Shown: positions 1 to 5,728 of the stretch, piece after piece
Position numbering within the stretch: the stretch's first letter is position 1
Layout of the letters: every line of letters begins with the position of its first letter
Origin: JBEKCP01 sp050014815
GTDB taxonomy: Bacteria > Planctomycetota > Planctomycetia > Pirellulales > Thermoguttaceae
Direction: 5' to 3'
Length of the DNA: 9,832 nucleotides
Assembly (NCBI GenBank): GCA_050014815.1
Contig: JBEKCP010000171.1
Span: 1-9,832, forward strand
The notes under the pieces: generated by a model
The model's input: the letters and a program-made list of their open reading frames with translations, nothing else
Told to the model about the DNA's origin: nothing
Databases searched by the model: none
Made by a program: the position numbers and the translations under genes

Positions 1-1009
1 GATTGGCGAACAGGTTGCGGCGGAACTCCAACAGGGCCTTCTTGTCTTCGGGCGTGGCGGGCACGTCGCGCTCATACGAGCCGCGCACGTTCTCGTCCAG
101 GTGTTCGCGCTGTCCGATGCCGGGGATCACCGCCGAGAGCCGCTGCTCCTTGAGCATCTCCTTCAGCATGACGTGGCCCCGGCGGTCGGTGAAGCTTTCC
201 GTCTGCTCCTTCTTCAGGCCGAACACGCCGCCGGCCCCGAAAGGTTTCAGGCCGATCACGCCCACGTCCTTCTCCCGGGCCAATTTCAGCAGGCCGTCGC
301 CACCGAGATCCTTGGTCAAGAACAGGCGGGGAAAGATGATCACTGAGAACTGCGGGTACTCGTTGAGCACGCGGCGGAAGACCTTGGGGTTGTGGGCCGA
401 AACGCCCAGGAACCGCACCTTCCCCTGCTGCTTGGCCTTCTCGAAGACCTCGACGACCATGTCGAGGGCCTTGTTGCTGACCATCAGCAGCGTGTTGATG
501 CTGTTCTGGCCGGTGCCCCAGGTGGCCCCTACCGGCCGCCACAAGTCGAGCACGTCGGTCTGATAGCTCTTCAGGCGGGCCTCGATCGACTTCATCATGC
601 CGTCCTCGGTCAGGTTCTTCTCCCACTCCTCCGTGATCTTCTCGGGCCAGGAGGCGAAGCCGATGAACCACTTGTCGCGCCGGGCACTGGTGGTCTTGGC
701 CATCGCAGCGCCGTAGGCATCGCATTCGCCGGCGATGTTGTTGTCCACGTAGTTGATACCCAACTCGACGGCATGCTCCAGGTGCTTCAACCCCGCGCCG
801 TGCCCGCCCAGGCTGACCTCGGAGATCATGAACCCGGTCTTGCCGAGTCGGCGGTAGCCCATCTTCTCATGGTAGTTGAGGATTTTCGACGTGTTCGGTT
901 CAGCAGCGTGCGCAGACGCGGCCGCGCCGACCGAGGTAAGCGCCGTGCCCACTGCCACGGCGGAAGTGGTCTTGAGAAACTCGCGGCGACTGTTTCTGGA
1001 CAGAGACAT
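1..1009 (-). CDS. Tat-exported aldo/keto reductase family protein (3' end beyond left edge)
   Basis: 336 residues are visible and the frame stays open at base 2, so the C-terminus lies outside the window. The N-terminus is a twin-arginine signal: SRREFLK at residues 7-13, a hydrophobic Ala/Val/Thr stretch, then an ASAHAA cleavage region near 31-36. Export to the periplasm is therefore likely. The body reads as an AKR barrel: GYRRLGKTGFMISEVSLGG at 51-69, INYVD at 85-89, VRFLGVSAHN at 198-207, and the cofactor-side VIPGIGQREHLDENV at 294-308. Family members are NAD(P)H oxidoreductases. Here Asp89 and Tyr99 can match the tetrad, but the usual Lys strand end reads FIGFASW (115-121) and the usual QIH reads LWRPV (156-160), so Lys and His appear absent. 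Reductase activity is thus uncertain. The start is fixed by AGGAGG five bases upstream. It lies 31 bp behind the ThuA-domain gene, probably in the same transcript. Confidence 0.87.
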   Translation of the reverse strand, partial: MSLSRNSRREFLKTTSAVAVGTALTSVGAAASAHAAEPNTSKILNYHEKMGYRRLGKTGFMISEVSLGGHGAGLKHLEHAVELGINYVDNNIAGECDAYGAAMAKTTSARRDKWFIGFASWPEKITEEWEKNLTEDGMMKSIEARLKSYQTDVLDLWRPVGATWGTGQNSINTLLMVSNKALDMVVEVFEKAKQQGKVRFLGVSAHNPKVFRRVLNEYPQFSVIIFPRLFLTKDLGGDGLLKLAREKDVGVIGLKPFGAGGVFGLKKEQTESFTDRRGHVMLKEMLKEQRLSAVIPGIGQREHLDENVRGSYERDVPATPEDKKALLEFRRNLFAN

Positions 1010-1014
1010 CACAA

Positions 1015-1020
1015 CCTCCT
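1015..1020 (-). promoter_or_regulatory. Shine-Dalgarno AGGAGG of the aldo/keto reductase gene
   Basis: On the minus strand the sequence reads AGGAGG, then TTGTG, then ATG at 1009. This is a perfect anti-16S match at five-base spacing. It fixes the reductase start and puts the Tat motif right at the N-terminus. It lies in the 31-bp gap after the ThuA-domain gene, so the downstream gene can be translated from a shared mRNA. Confidence 0.8.
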
Positions 1021-1040
1021 TCTTGCAGATGACGCCGCGC

Positions 1041-1784
1041 TCAGCGCGTCGGCGCTTGGCGCGCGGCCCACACGGTACTGTTGGCAATCAGCTTCTGAAA
1101 CGCGTCGACCCGATATGCTTCCGGCCAATGGGCCGGCAGAATCGTCACGACCTTGCCCTTCCCGAAGTCCCGGGTCCACACCGACGGCAGTTCCCGGTCC
1201 TTGCCTTTCTCCTTGGCGACGGCCAGCACCCGGCAGTCCTCGGCCAGCGGCTTTGACTCGTACAACTCGCTCTTGACCTCGAAGGACGACGGCACACCAC
1301 GGGTGATGGGATGTTGATCGTTCGTGATGCGGACCGTCACGAAGACATTCGAGCTGCCGTGCTTGATGAAGCGCGTGCCGAACAACTCGCGAAAGTCGTC
1401 CCATTTCACGAACGAGTAATAGGAAGCATGGATACCCACGACGCCGACCCCGCCGCGCACCAGTTCCAGTAGTTTCTGTTTCTGCGCATCGTTGAGCACG
1501 CCCCGATCGGAATCGAAGCAATGGTTCATCAGGATCACGTCCAGTTTGCCGACCTCGGCCGCATCCAGGAACGCTCCATCGCGAACCACCGTGATGTCGA
1601 TCGCAATCAGCTTTGGGAGCGCCTCGCCAAGGATCTCGCCGTACGCCTTGAAATCGTGCGAGTGTCCACCCACCCAGAGCACGGCGTTGAGTTTTTGCTT
1701 CGGGCCGTCCGCGGCCGCAGTGCCGGCCAGAAGACTTGCTGCCAACAAGAGGACCGCCGCCAGCCATAGTCTCCGAATTGCCAT
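1041..1784 (-). CDS. Secreted ThuA-domain protein
   Basis: 247 residues. The N-terminus MAIRRLWLAAVLLLAASLLA followed by a GTAAADG cleavage region is a typical Sec signal peptide, so the product should be periplasmic. The rest matches the ThuA fold (class I glutamine-amidotransferase-like). VLWVGGHSHDF at 35-45 is the first strand and HDF loop. LDVILMNHC is at 81-89, and the glycine-rich VRGGVGVVGIHASYYSF is at 109-125 with the characteristic GIHA. HPITRGVPSSFEVKSELY is at 158-175, and the closing GKGKVVTILPAHWPEAY and FQKLIANSTVWAA are at 208-241. ThuA proteins act in disaccharide and keto-sugar metabolism, and planctomycetes carry many secreted paralogues; the substrate here is unknown. I chose the ATG at 1784 because the signal peptide begins there and a GGGAGGGAAAAGG stretch precedes it. 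The frame is open up to 1934, but that extension reads as non-coding. It lies upstream of the reductase gene on the same strand. Confidence 0.86.
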   Translation of the reverse strand: MAIRRLWLAAVLLLAASLLAGTAAADGPKQKLNAVLWVGGHSHDFKAYGEILGEALPKLIAIDITVVRDGAFLDAAEVGKLDVILMNHCFDSDRGVLNDAQKQKLLELVRGGVGVVGIHASYYSFVKWDDFRELFGTRFIKHGSSNVFVTVRITNDQHPITRGVPSSFEVKSELYESKPLAEDCRVLAVAKEKGKDRELPSVWTRDFGKGKVVTILPAHWPEAYRVDAFQKLIANSTVWAARQAPTR

Positions 1785-2059
1785 CGCCTTTTCCCTCCCG
1801 GCAGCCCAGAAAGCGTACGCTCGCGTGCTGCTTTCCGCGGCTCGCCATGCCATGCCTGTTAGTACATTCCGTACCGGCATTCTGCCGCTTGCTGCCGCGG
1901 TGCCTGGTGCTGCGTCTCGCTGTGGACCGACCATCAGCTAGTGTAGTGTCTCTGGCAAATAGTGCTTGTGATCGTTCACGGGGTTCTTACTCTTGTCATG
2001 CCCACCGGAACCCCACGGCAGCGGGCCGACAATGGTCATTTTGAACAGGGGAATTTGGC
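1785..2059. other. Intergenic region between divergent genes
   Basis: This stretch separates the minus-strand ThuA-domain gene from the plus-strand URO-D-like fragment, so it should hold the promoter of the ThuA/reductase unit. I see no convincing -35/-10 pair and no transcription-factor site. A short palindromic GTAC-N5-GTAC element occurs near 1861-1874. None of the three plus-strand frames encodes the missing N-terminus of the URO-D-like gene; a stop at 2042-2044 closes its frame. The missing part has therefore been lost, not merely frameshifted out. Confidence 0.45.
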
Positions 2060-2836
2060 TTGTCAAGTGCCCCCCAAGAACTTCCAGAATCCTTCCTCAC
2101 TCCGGCTTCAGCCCAAGTTTCTCCGATGGACGTCTCGCGCATTCGCGACGAAGCGCTCGCCTGGGGCCGGCAGTATGCGATTCTCGGCGGCGATTGGTCT
2201 CCTTTCTGGCACGACGCCATCGACCTGTTAGGCATGGAGAACTTGTTCTTCAAGATGTACGACGAGCCCGAGTTGGTCGATGCCGTGCTGCGACATGTCG
2301 TGGACTACTATGCCCCGGTCAGCCGGCGGATCTTCGACGCCGCGGCCGATGCCATCGACATATTCTTCATCGGCAACGACTTCGGCGGTCAAACCGGCCC
2401 ACTGCTGAGTCCCGCCCAGTTCAACCGCTTCATGCTGCCGCACCTACAGCGGTTGATCGACCTGGGGCATGCGTATCGCCTGAAGGTTATGCTGCACTGC
2501 TGTGGCGGGTTCGAGCCGCTGATGGCAGGGATGATCGCCGCCGGTCTGGACGGCGTCCATGCCATTCAGCCCTGTTGCGGCGGAATGGACCTTCGGCAAC
2601 TCAAGGAGAAATATGGCGGCACGATTCTGTTCAACGGTGCGATCGACTCGCACCACGTGCTCATCAAAGGTACACCACCGTCGGTGCGAGAACGTACGCA
2701 CGAAGTCCTCGCGATTATGGCGCCCGGCGGCGGCTATGTGGCCGGCGCGAGCCACGACTATATCCCGGAAGAAATGCCCGTCGCGAACGTCGTCGCGATG
2801 TTTGATGCCGTGGCGGAGTTCCGTGTAAGTGCCTGA
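2060..2836 (+). CDS. Uroporphyrinogen decarboxylase / corrinoid methyltransferase family protein, N-terminally truncated
   Basis: 258 codons from a TTG at 2060 (AGGGG at 2047-2051, eight-base gap), or 236 from the ATG at 2126. Recognisable homology starts close to that ATG. The C-terminal two thirds of a URO-D-fold barrel are present, counted here from the TTG: WHDAIDLLGMENLFFKMYDEPELVD, FIGNDFGGQTGPLLSPAQF, then KVMLHCCGGFEPLM around residues 145-158. HxCG is the zinc-binding His-Cys motif of MtaA/MtbA-type methyltransferases, which favours methyl transfer over haem synthesis. ILFNGAIDSHH and GGGYVAGASHDYIPEEMP close the barrel. Full members run to about 340-380 residues and begin with a conserved segment of roughly 100 residues that is missing here, with no trace in other frames. 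The gene is either a decaying fragment or an unusual short variant. It converges on the acyltransferase gene with a 19-bp gap. Confidence 0.75.
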   Translation: MSSAPQELPESFLTPASAQVSPMDVSRIRDEALAWGRQYAILGGDWSPFWHDAIDLLGMENLFFKMYDEPELVDAVLRHVVDYYAPVSRRIFDAAADAIDIFFIGNDFGGQTGPLLSPAQFNRFMLPHLQRLIDLGHAYRLKVMLHCCGGFEPLMAGMIAAGLDGVHAIQPCCGGMDLRQLKEKYGGTILFNGAIDSHHVLIKGTPPSVRERTHEVLAIMAPGGGYVAGASHDYIPEEMPVANVVAMFDAVAEFRVSA

Positions 2837-2855
2837 TGCGCGTCGGTCAGCCGCG

Positions 2856-4205
2856 TCATGCCTTGCGGCGCATGAATTGTCCGGCCTCACTCCGCACCTG
2901 GCCGAGGAGCGTGTCGAACAACCGGATTGCCGAGCCTTCGGAAAGTCCGTGCGGATCGTAGTGGAGGTTGAGCGAGAGACGGCCGGCGTACGTGCATGCC
3001 GAAAGCGACACGCAGGTCAGTGGCCGGATCGGCGCAAGAAAATCGGCCGATTCGAGCAAGAGATTGCCGGCGACGAGCCTGCCGTCCTTTCGCGGCAGTT
3101 GAGACCCAGCGAAGATTTCCCCGACGTTGGTCATTGTCGCCGTTGCCTGACACTTGCTGCCGTGGACCCTGTGCGCGATCCCACCGGGAAGATGCCTGCG
3201 GATTTGCAGTCCCCGGAGAAATGTGCGGGCGAGTCTCCATGCCTTCACTTGACACATCTCTTCGTGAATGCCTTGCAGGAGAGCAGCAGGATTCCTGCAC
3301 GCAATGGCATGTCGCGTCAAGAAGACCAAGCCGGTTAGGTTGGCCGCCGACATGCGCCGATGAGTTTGGGTGCGGAGATCAACTGGCACCGCGAGCCGCA
3401 GCCAGGCATTCGGCCGTTGCCCCATTTCACGGCGAAAAGCCTGGATTGCGAGGAAAAGATCGCAACACAAGAGGTCGTTGACTGTCGCGCCACGGCGTCT
3501 AGCAGCCGACCGTATTTCCGAACTGGCCACCTCGTCAAAGCGGTAGTTGCGAGCGGCGGGATATCCGGGCGGCGTCGCATCGTCGTCTCCGGCCGGCCGA
3601 TAGTCCACCAGCACCGCCGGCGCGTACATGAAGAAGCGAGCGGCGCGTAACAGGCCGGCCCAACGAACACGCAGCACTTCCGCCGGCTTCGTGACCGCCG
3701 GGCCGGGACAGTCGCGGCGATCGAGCAACGCGGGGTCGTAGATGTGAGGTGTGCCGTAGTCCACCCCGTCGCCCATCGCCCGGCCGTACTCGGCCAGCCA
3801 ATCACCAATGAATGCAAGGGCCCCGCGCGCATCGCACGAGGCGTGATGGAATTGGAAAATCAGCCGTGTGCTTTCCTGCCCAACCGCGAAGTGAACTCGG
3901 ACGCCGATCTCTTCCCTGACATCCAAACGCGCAGCCGGCAGATAGGCCGTCTCGGCCTGCGCGGTCGTCCAACGTACGATGGGCATTGCCTTATCGACCG
4001 GCTGCCACACCAACCTGCCATCTTCACACCGCACGACAGAAGACAACAGCGGATGCCGGCCCATGCAGTTGCTCAATGACTTCTCGGCAGTTTCCCGGTG
4101 GACATCACCCACAAAGTCCAGCCGTACAAAGAAGCTCCAGGGATAGGCTTGGCGGTCTTCGCGAAAAAAGTATTCTTCCAGCGGAGTCAGGGACATTCGA
4201 GACAT
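2856..4205 (-). CDS. Condensation-domain / acyltransferase superfamily protein
   Basis: 449 residues. It opens directly with the fold's first segment (SLTPLEEYFF at 5-14, RHPLLSSVV at 50-58). It carries the catalytic motif HHASCDARG at 120-128, an HHxxxD match with the general-base His121 and Asp125. Further family landmarks are TVNDLL at 241-246, VPVDLR at 273-278 and TNVG at 359-362. This superfamily covers NRPS condensation domains, PapA-type and WS/DGAT acyltransferases and alcohol acetyltransferases. All transfer an acyl group from CoA or a carrier protein to an alcohol or amine. I cannot tell which acceptor is used; a stand-alone PapA/alcohol-acyltransferase-like enzyme is most likely. 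There is no signal peptide, so it is cytoplasmic. The start is the ATG at 4205; an ATG at 4196 is possible. No Shine-Dalgarno sequence is visible, but the start is 20 bases after the hydrolase stop, so translational coupling is likely. Confidence 0.82.
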   Translation of the reverse strand: MSRMSLTPLEEYFFREDRQAYPWSFFVRLDFVGDVHRETAEKSLSNCMGRHPLLSSVVRCEDGRLVWQPVDKAMPIVRWTTAQAETAYLPAARLDVREEIGVRVHFAVGQESTRLIFQFHHASCDARGALAFIGDWLAEYGRAMGDGVDYGTPHIYDPALLDRRDCPGPAVTKPAEVLRVRWAGLLRAARFFMYAPAVLVDYRPAGDDDATPPGYPAARNYRFDEVASSEIRSAARRRGATVNDLLCCDLFLAIQAFRREMGQRPNAWLRLAVPVDLRTQTHRRMSAANLTGLVFLTRHAIACRNPAALLQGIHEEMCQVKAWRLARTFLRGLQIRRHLPGGIAHRVHGSKCQATATMTNVGEIFAGSQLPRKDGRLVAGNLLLESADFLAPIRPLTCVSLSACTYAGRLSLNLHYDPHGLSEGSAIRLFDTLLGQVRSEAGQFMRRKA

Positions 4206-4218
4206 CGTAACAATTACG
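4206..4218. repeat. Short inverted repeat just before the acyltransferase start
   Basis: CGTAA-CAA-TTACG is a perfect 5-bp inverted repeat with a 3-base loop. It directly abuts the ATG at 4205, in the 20-bp gap between hydrolase and acyltransferase, where a Shine-Dalgarno sequence would be expected. It may modulate translation of the second gene, or be chance; the stem is short and AT-rich. Confidence 0.25.
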
Positions 4219-4225
4219 GCACAGT

Positions 4226-5356
4226 TCACACGCACACCGGCAAGTCCGATCGCGTTTCCGGCGATTTGGCGGCGACGCCGTTTGTTGCTGGCGATGCAGC
4301 GGATGCGTTGTGGGAATCCAGCAAACCCCTGCGGGGAGCATGCCTGTTGAGAAATCGGCAAATCCGTCGCTGATACTCTTCCGGCTCGGAGTGAATCGAT
4401 CGGTTGTGGTTGCCCTTGGGCACAATCCAGAGGCGAGCGTGGGTCCGCAACCTTCTCCAGAGGCGATGGGCCAGTTCCACCGGGATCGTGTGATCGCGCG
4501 CTCCATGGATCATCAACAAAGGCTGCCGAACACGACGAATGTCGTTCTTCAGCTTGATACACGGGTGCTTGAGCTTCCGTGCGACGAGGTCATGTACGAA
4601 CGTACCGTAGAGTACTTGCAGGAACCAGGGCACGACGGTCAACAAGGAGGCCGGACGCACAAACCGCGGCATGAACCGTCGGATATACGTGGTCGTTACC
4701 CAGCGGGACTCGAACGCGCCGTCGGTAATCACTGCCCAGATGCCGTTGTGGCGACTTGCCGCGCTGATTGCCGCACATCCGCCACGACATAGGCCCAACA
4801 ACGCCACCCCCGCCACATCGGCGTCGTCCAATGTTCGGAGATAGTTGATCGCTCCCAAGACATCATTCACTTCGTACCGTGTGGCCCAGTTCCGGGGCAT
4901 ATAGCCCTCCATACGATCGCTGGTGCCGTGATTCCGAAAGTCGAACGCAAAGACGTCGAACCCTCGGTCGAGAAGCCGCAAGACATACGAGGCGGCGGCG
5001 CGGCGATCTCCGCCGAACTCGTGACAAAATACCACGACGCCGTGGCGTTGGGATGTATGTCGATGGACATAGGTTCCCCTCAACGTGACTCCATCAAACG
5101 ATGGAAATTCGCAATCTTCATACCTACCCAGCGATTCGAAGGAAAATTGGCCGACGGTCCCGGTACCCAAGGCCGCGATCGTTTCACATAGATTGATTGC
5201 CGATGGGAGGTGAACCAGCCAAATACCCAGCAAGACCGCCGCGGGAACTAACACCAAGAGCACAATTGCCCCAGAAATCCAAAAAACCATCTTTGCACCA
5301 AGTCGGTTGTTCGTAGTTTTGCCGCGACGCTCCCCGAAAAGCCAGCCGATTCCCAT
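4226..5356 (-). CDS. Membrane-anchored alpha/beta hydrolase with Cys in the nucleophile position
   Basis: 376 residues. One N-terminal transmembrane segment (about 23-47) should anchor the enzyme, with the catalytic domain most likely outside the cytoplasm. The alpha/beta-hydrolase core follows: FDGVTLRGTYV at 88-97, the oxyanion region VVFCHEFGGD at 108-117, FDVFAFDFRNHGTSD at 133-147, the nucleophile elbow LLGLCRGG at 186-193, the acid turn IHGARDHTIP at 283-292 (Asp288), and the His loop KGNHNRS at 314-320 (His317). The elbow has Cys190 (TGT, bases 4787-4789) instead of the Ser of GxSxG. Dienelactone hydrolase shows that a Cys nucleophile can work in this fold, so the protein may still be active, perhaps as an acyl-enzyme or thioesterase. 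The start has GGAGG five bases upstream. It is the first gene of a pair with the acyltransferase, suggesting a shared acylated substrate. The last 35 residues or so are low-complexity. Confidence 0.88.
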   Translation of the reverse strand: MGIGWLFGERRGKTTNNRLGAKMVFWISGAIVLLVLVPAAVLLGIWLVHLPSAINLCETIAALGTGTVGQFSFESLGRYEDCEFPSFDGVTLRGTYVHRHTSQRHGVVVFCHEFGGDRRAAASYVLRLLDRGFDVFAFDFRNHGTSDRMEGYMPRNWATRYEVNDVLGAINYLRTLDDADVAGVALLGLCRGGCAAISAASRHNGIWAVITDGAFESRWVTTTYIRRFMPRFVRPASLLTVVPWFLQVLYGTFVHDLVARKLKHPCIKLKNDIRRVRQPLLMIHGARDHTIPVELAHRLWRRLRTHARLWIVPKGNHNRSIHSEPEEYQRRICRFLNRHAPRRGLLDSHNASAASPATNGVAAKSPETRSDLPVCV

Positions 5357-5361
5357 TTATA

Positions 5362-5366
5362 CCTCC
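5362..5366 (-). promoter_or_regulatory. Shine-Dalgarno of the alpha/beta hydrolase gene
   Basis: On the minus strand the sequence reads GGGAGG-TATAA-ATG. The GGAGG core at five-base spacing supports the ATG at 5356, so the short N-terminal cytoplasmic segment before the membrane anchor is part of the protein. Confidence 0.7.
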
Positions 5367-5382
5367 CGCTAAGTTATTTTGG

Positions 5383-5401
5383 AAGGGAGCCGCATTCCCT
5401 T
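5383..5401. repeat. Perfect 6-bp inverted repeat upstream of the hydrolase operon
   Basis: AAGGGA and TCCCTT are separated by seven bases, 27 bp before the hydrolase ATG. On the minus strand the left arm overlaps TTGAAA (5405-5400), a fair -35 box. AAAATA (5380-5375) lies 19 bases further on as a weak -10. The repeat would thus sit in the promoter spacer, where an operator is plausible. No T-run follows on either strand, so a terminator is unlikely. The promoter assignment is weak because of the long spacer. Confidence 0.3.
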
Positions 5402-5463
5402 TCAACCGGCTCGCTCGTTCAACGTACTCACGGGCAAGTGGGCTTCTTATTTGCCCAGACTAC

Positions 5464-5685
5464 CTAGTTTCCGAGACGTCCTGGCGGCGAAGCTGCGTTC
5501 GTCCTGTTCGACAGTTCACAGCCTTCCTGCGGCCCACAAGAATCGCGTGGGCCGATGCTTGGAACATCAGGCTCCTGACCGTCCTTCGGACAAAGGGTGG
5601 TTGTTGCAAAAACTACATTCTGCTGGGGCCGCAAGAACTTGTCGGGCGATCCGCCTTTGATTCGATGCTTCTCCGTGCCCGCCAT
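5464..5685 (-). CDS. Unrecognised short ORF, possible gene fragment
   Basis: 73 codons from an ATG at 5685, preceded by GGAAGAG about seven bases upstream; the frame is open back to 5778. The first part (MAGTEKHRIKGGSPDKFLRP, then QQNVVFATTTLCPK) has a protein-like composition. The last 25 codons are Ser/Pro/Gly/Cys-rich and look non-coding. I do not recognise a family. The upstream open part (KKLADIETFHEFRFAEEF) overlaps the end of the BREX ATPase remnant in another frame. The ORF could therefore be a piece of that gene's tail or of the next gene of the same island. It could equally be spurious. No other gene is visible between 5357 and 5728. Confidence 0.2.
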   Translation of the reverse strand: MAGTEKHRIKGGSPDKFLRPQQNVVFATTTLCPKDGQEPDVPSIGPRDSCGPQEGCELSNRTNAASPPGRLGN

Positions 5686-5728
5686 AGTGAACTCTTCCGC
5701 GAAACGGAACTCGTGGAAGGTCTCAATG

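Noticed and set aside
392..1276. 294-codon plus-strand open frame
   Set aside because: It is antisense to the reductase and ThuA-domain genes, whose frames carry clear family motifs, a signal peptide and a Shine-Dalgarno sequence.
1845..1935. Upstream extension of the ThuA gene to 1934
   Set aside because: The 50 extra residues would place the signal peptide internally. The ATG at 1784 has a purine-rich ribosome site and starts right at the signal peptide.
1993..2805. 270-codon plus-strand open frame
   Set aside because: It is a shadow of the URO-D-like gene in another frame; Arg/Pro-rich and without motifs.
2834..2860. Possible bidirectional hairpin between the convergent URO-D-like and acyltransferase genes
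   Set aside because: The CGCG/CGCG stem with one bulge is short and has no T-run on either strand, so it is not supportable as a terminator.
4206..4562. Upstream extension of the acyltransferase frame to an ATG at 4562
   Set aside because: It lies inside the hydrolase gene in another frame and has no family homology. The acyltransferase fold begins at residue 4 or 5 after the ATG at 4205.
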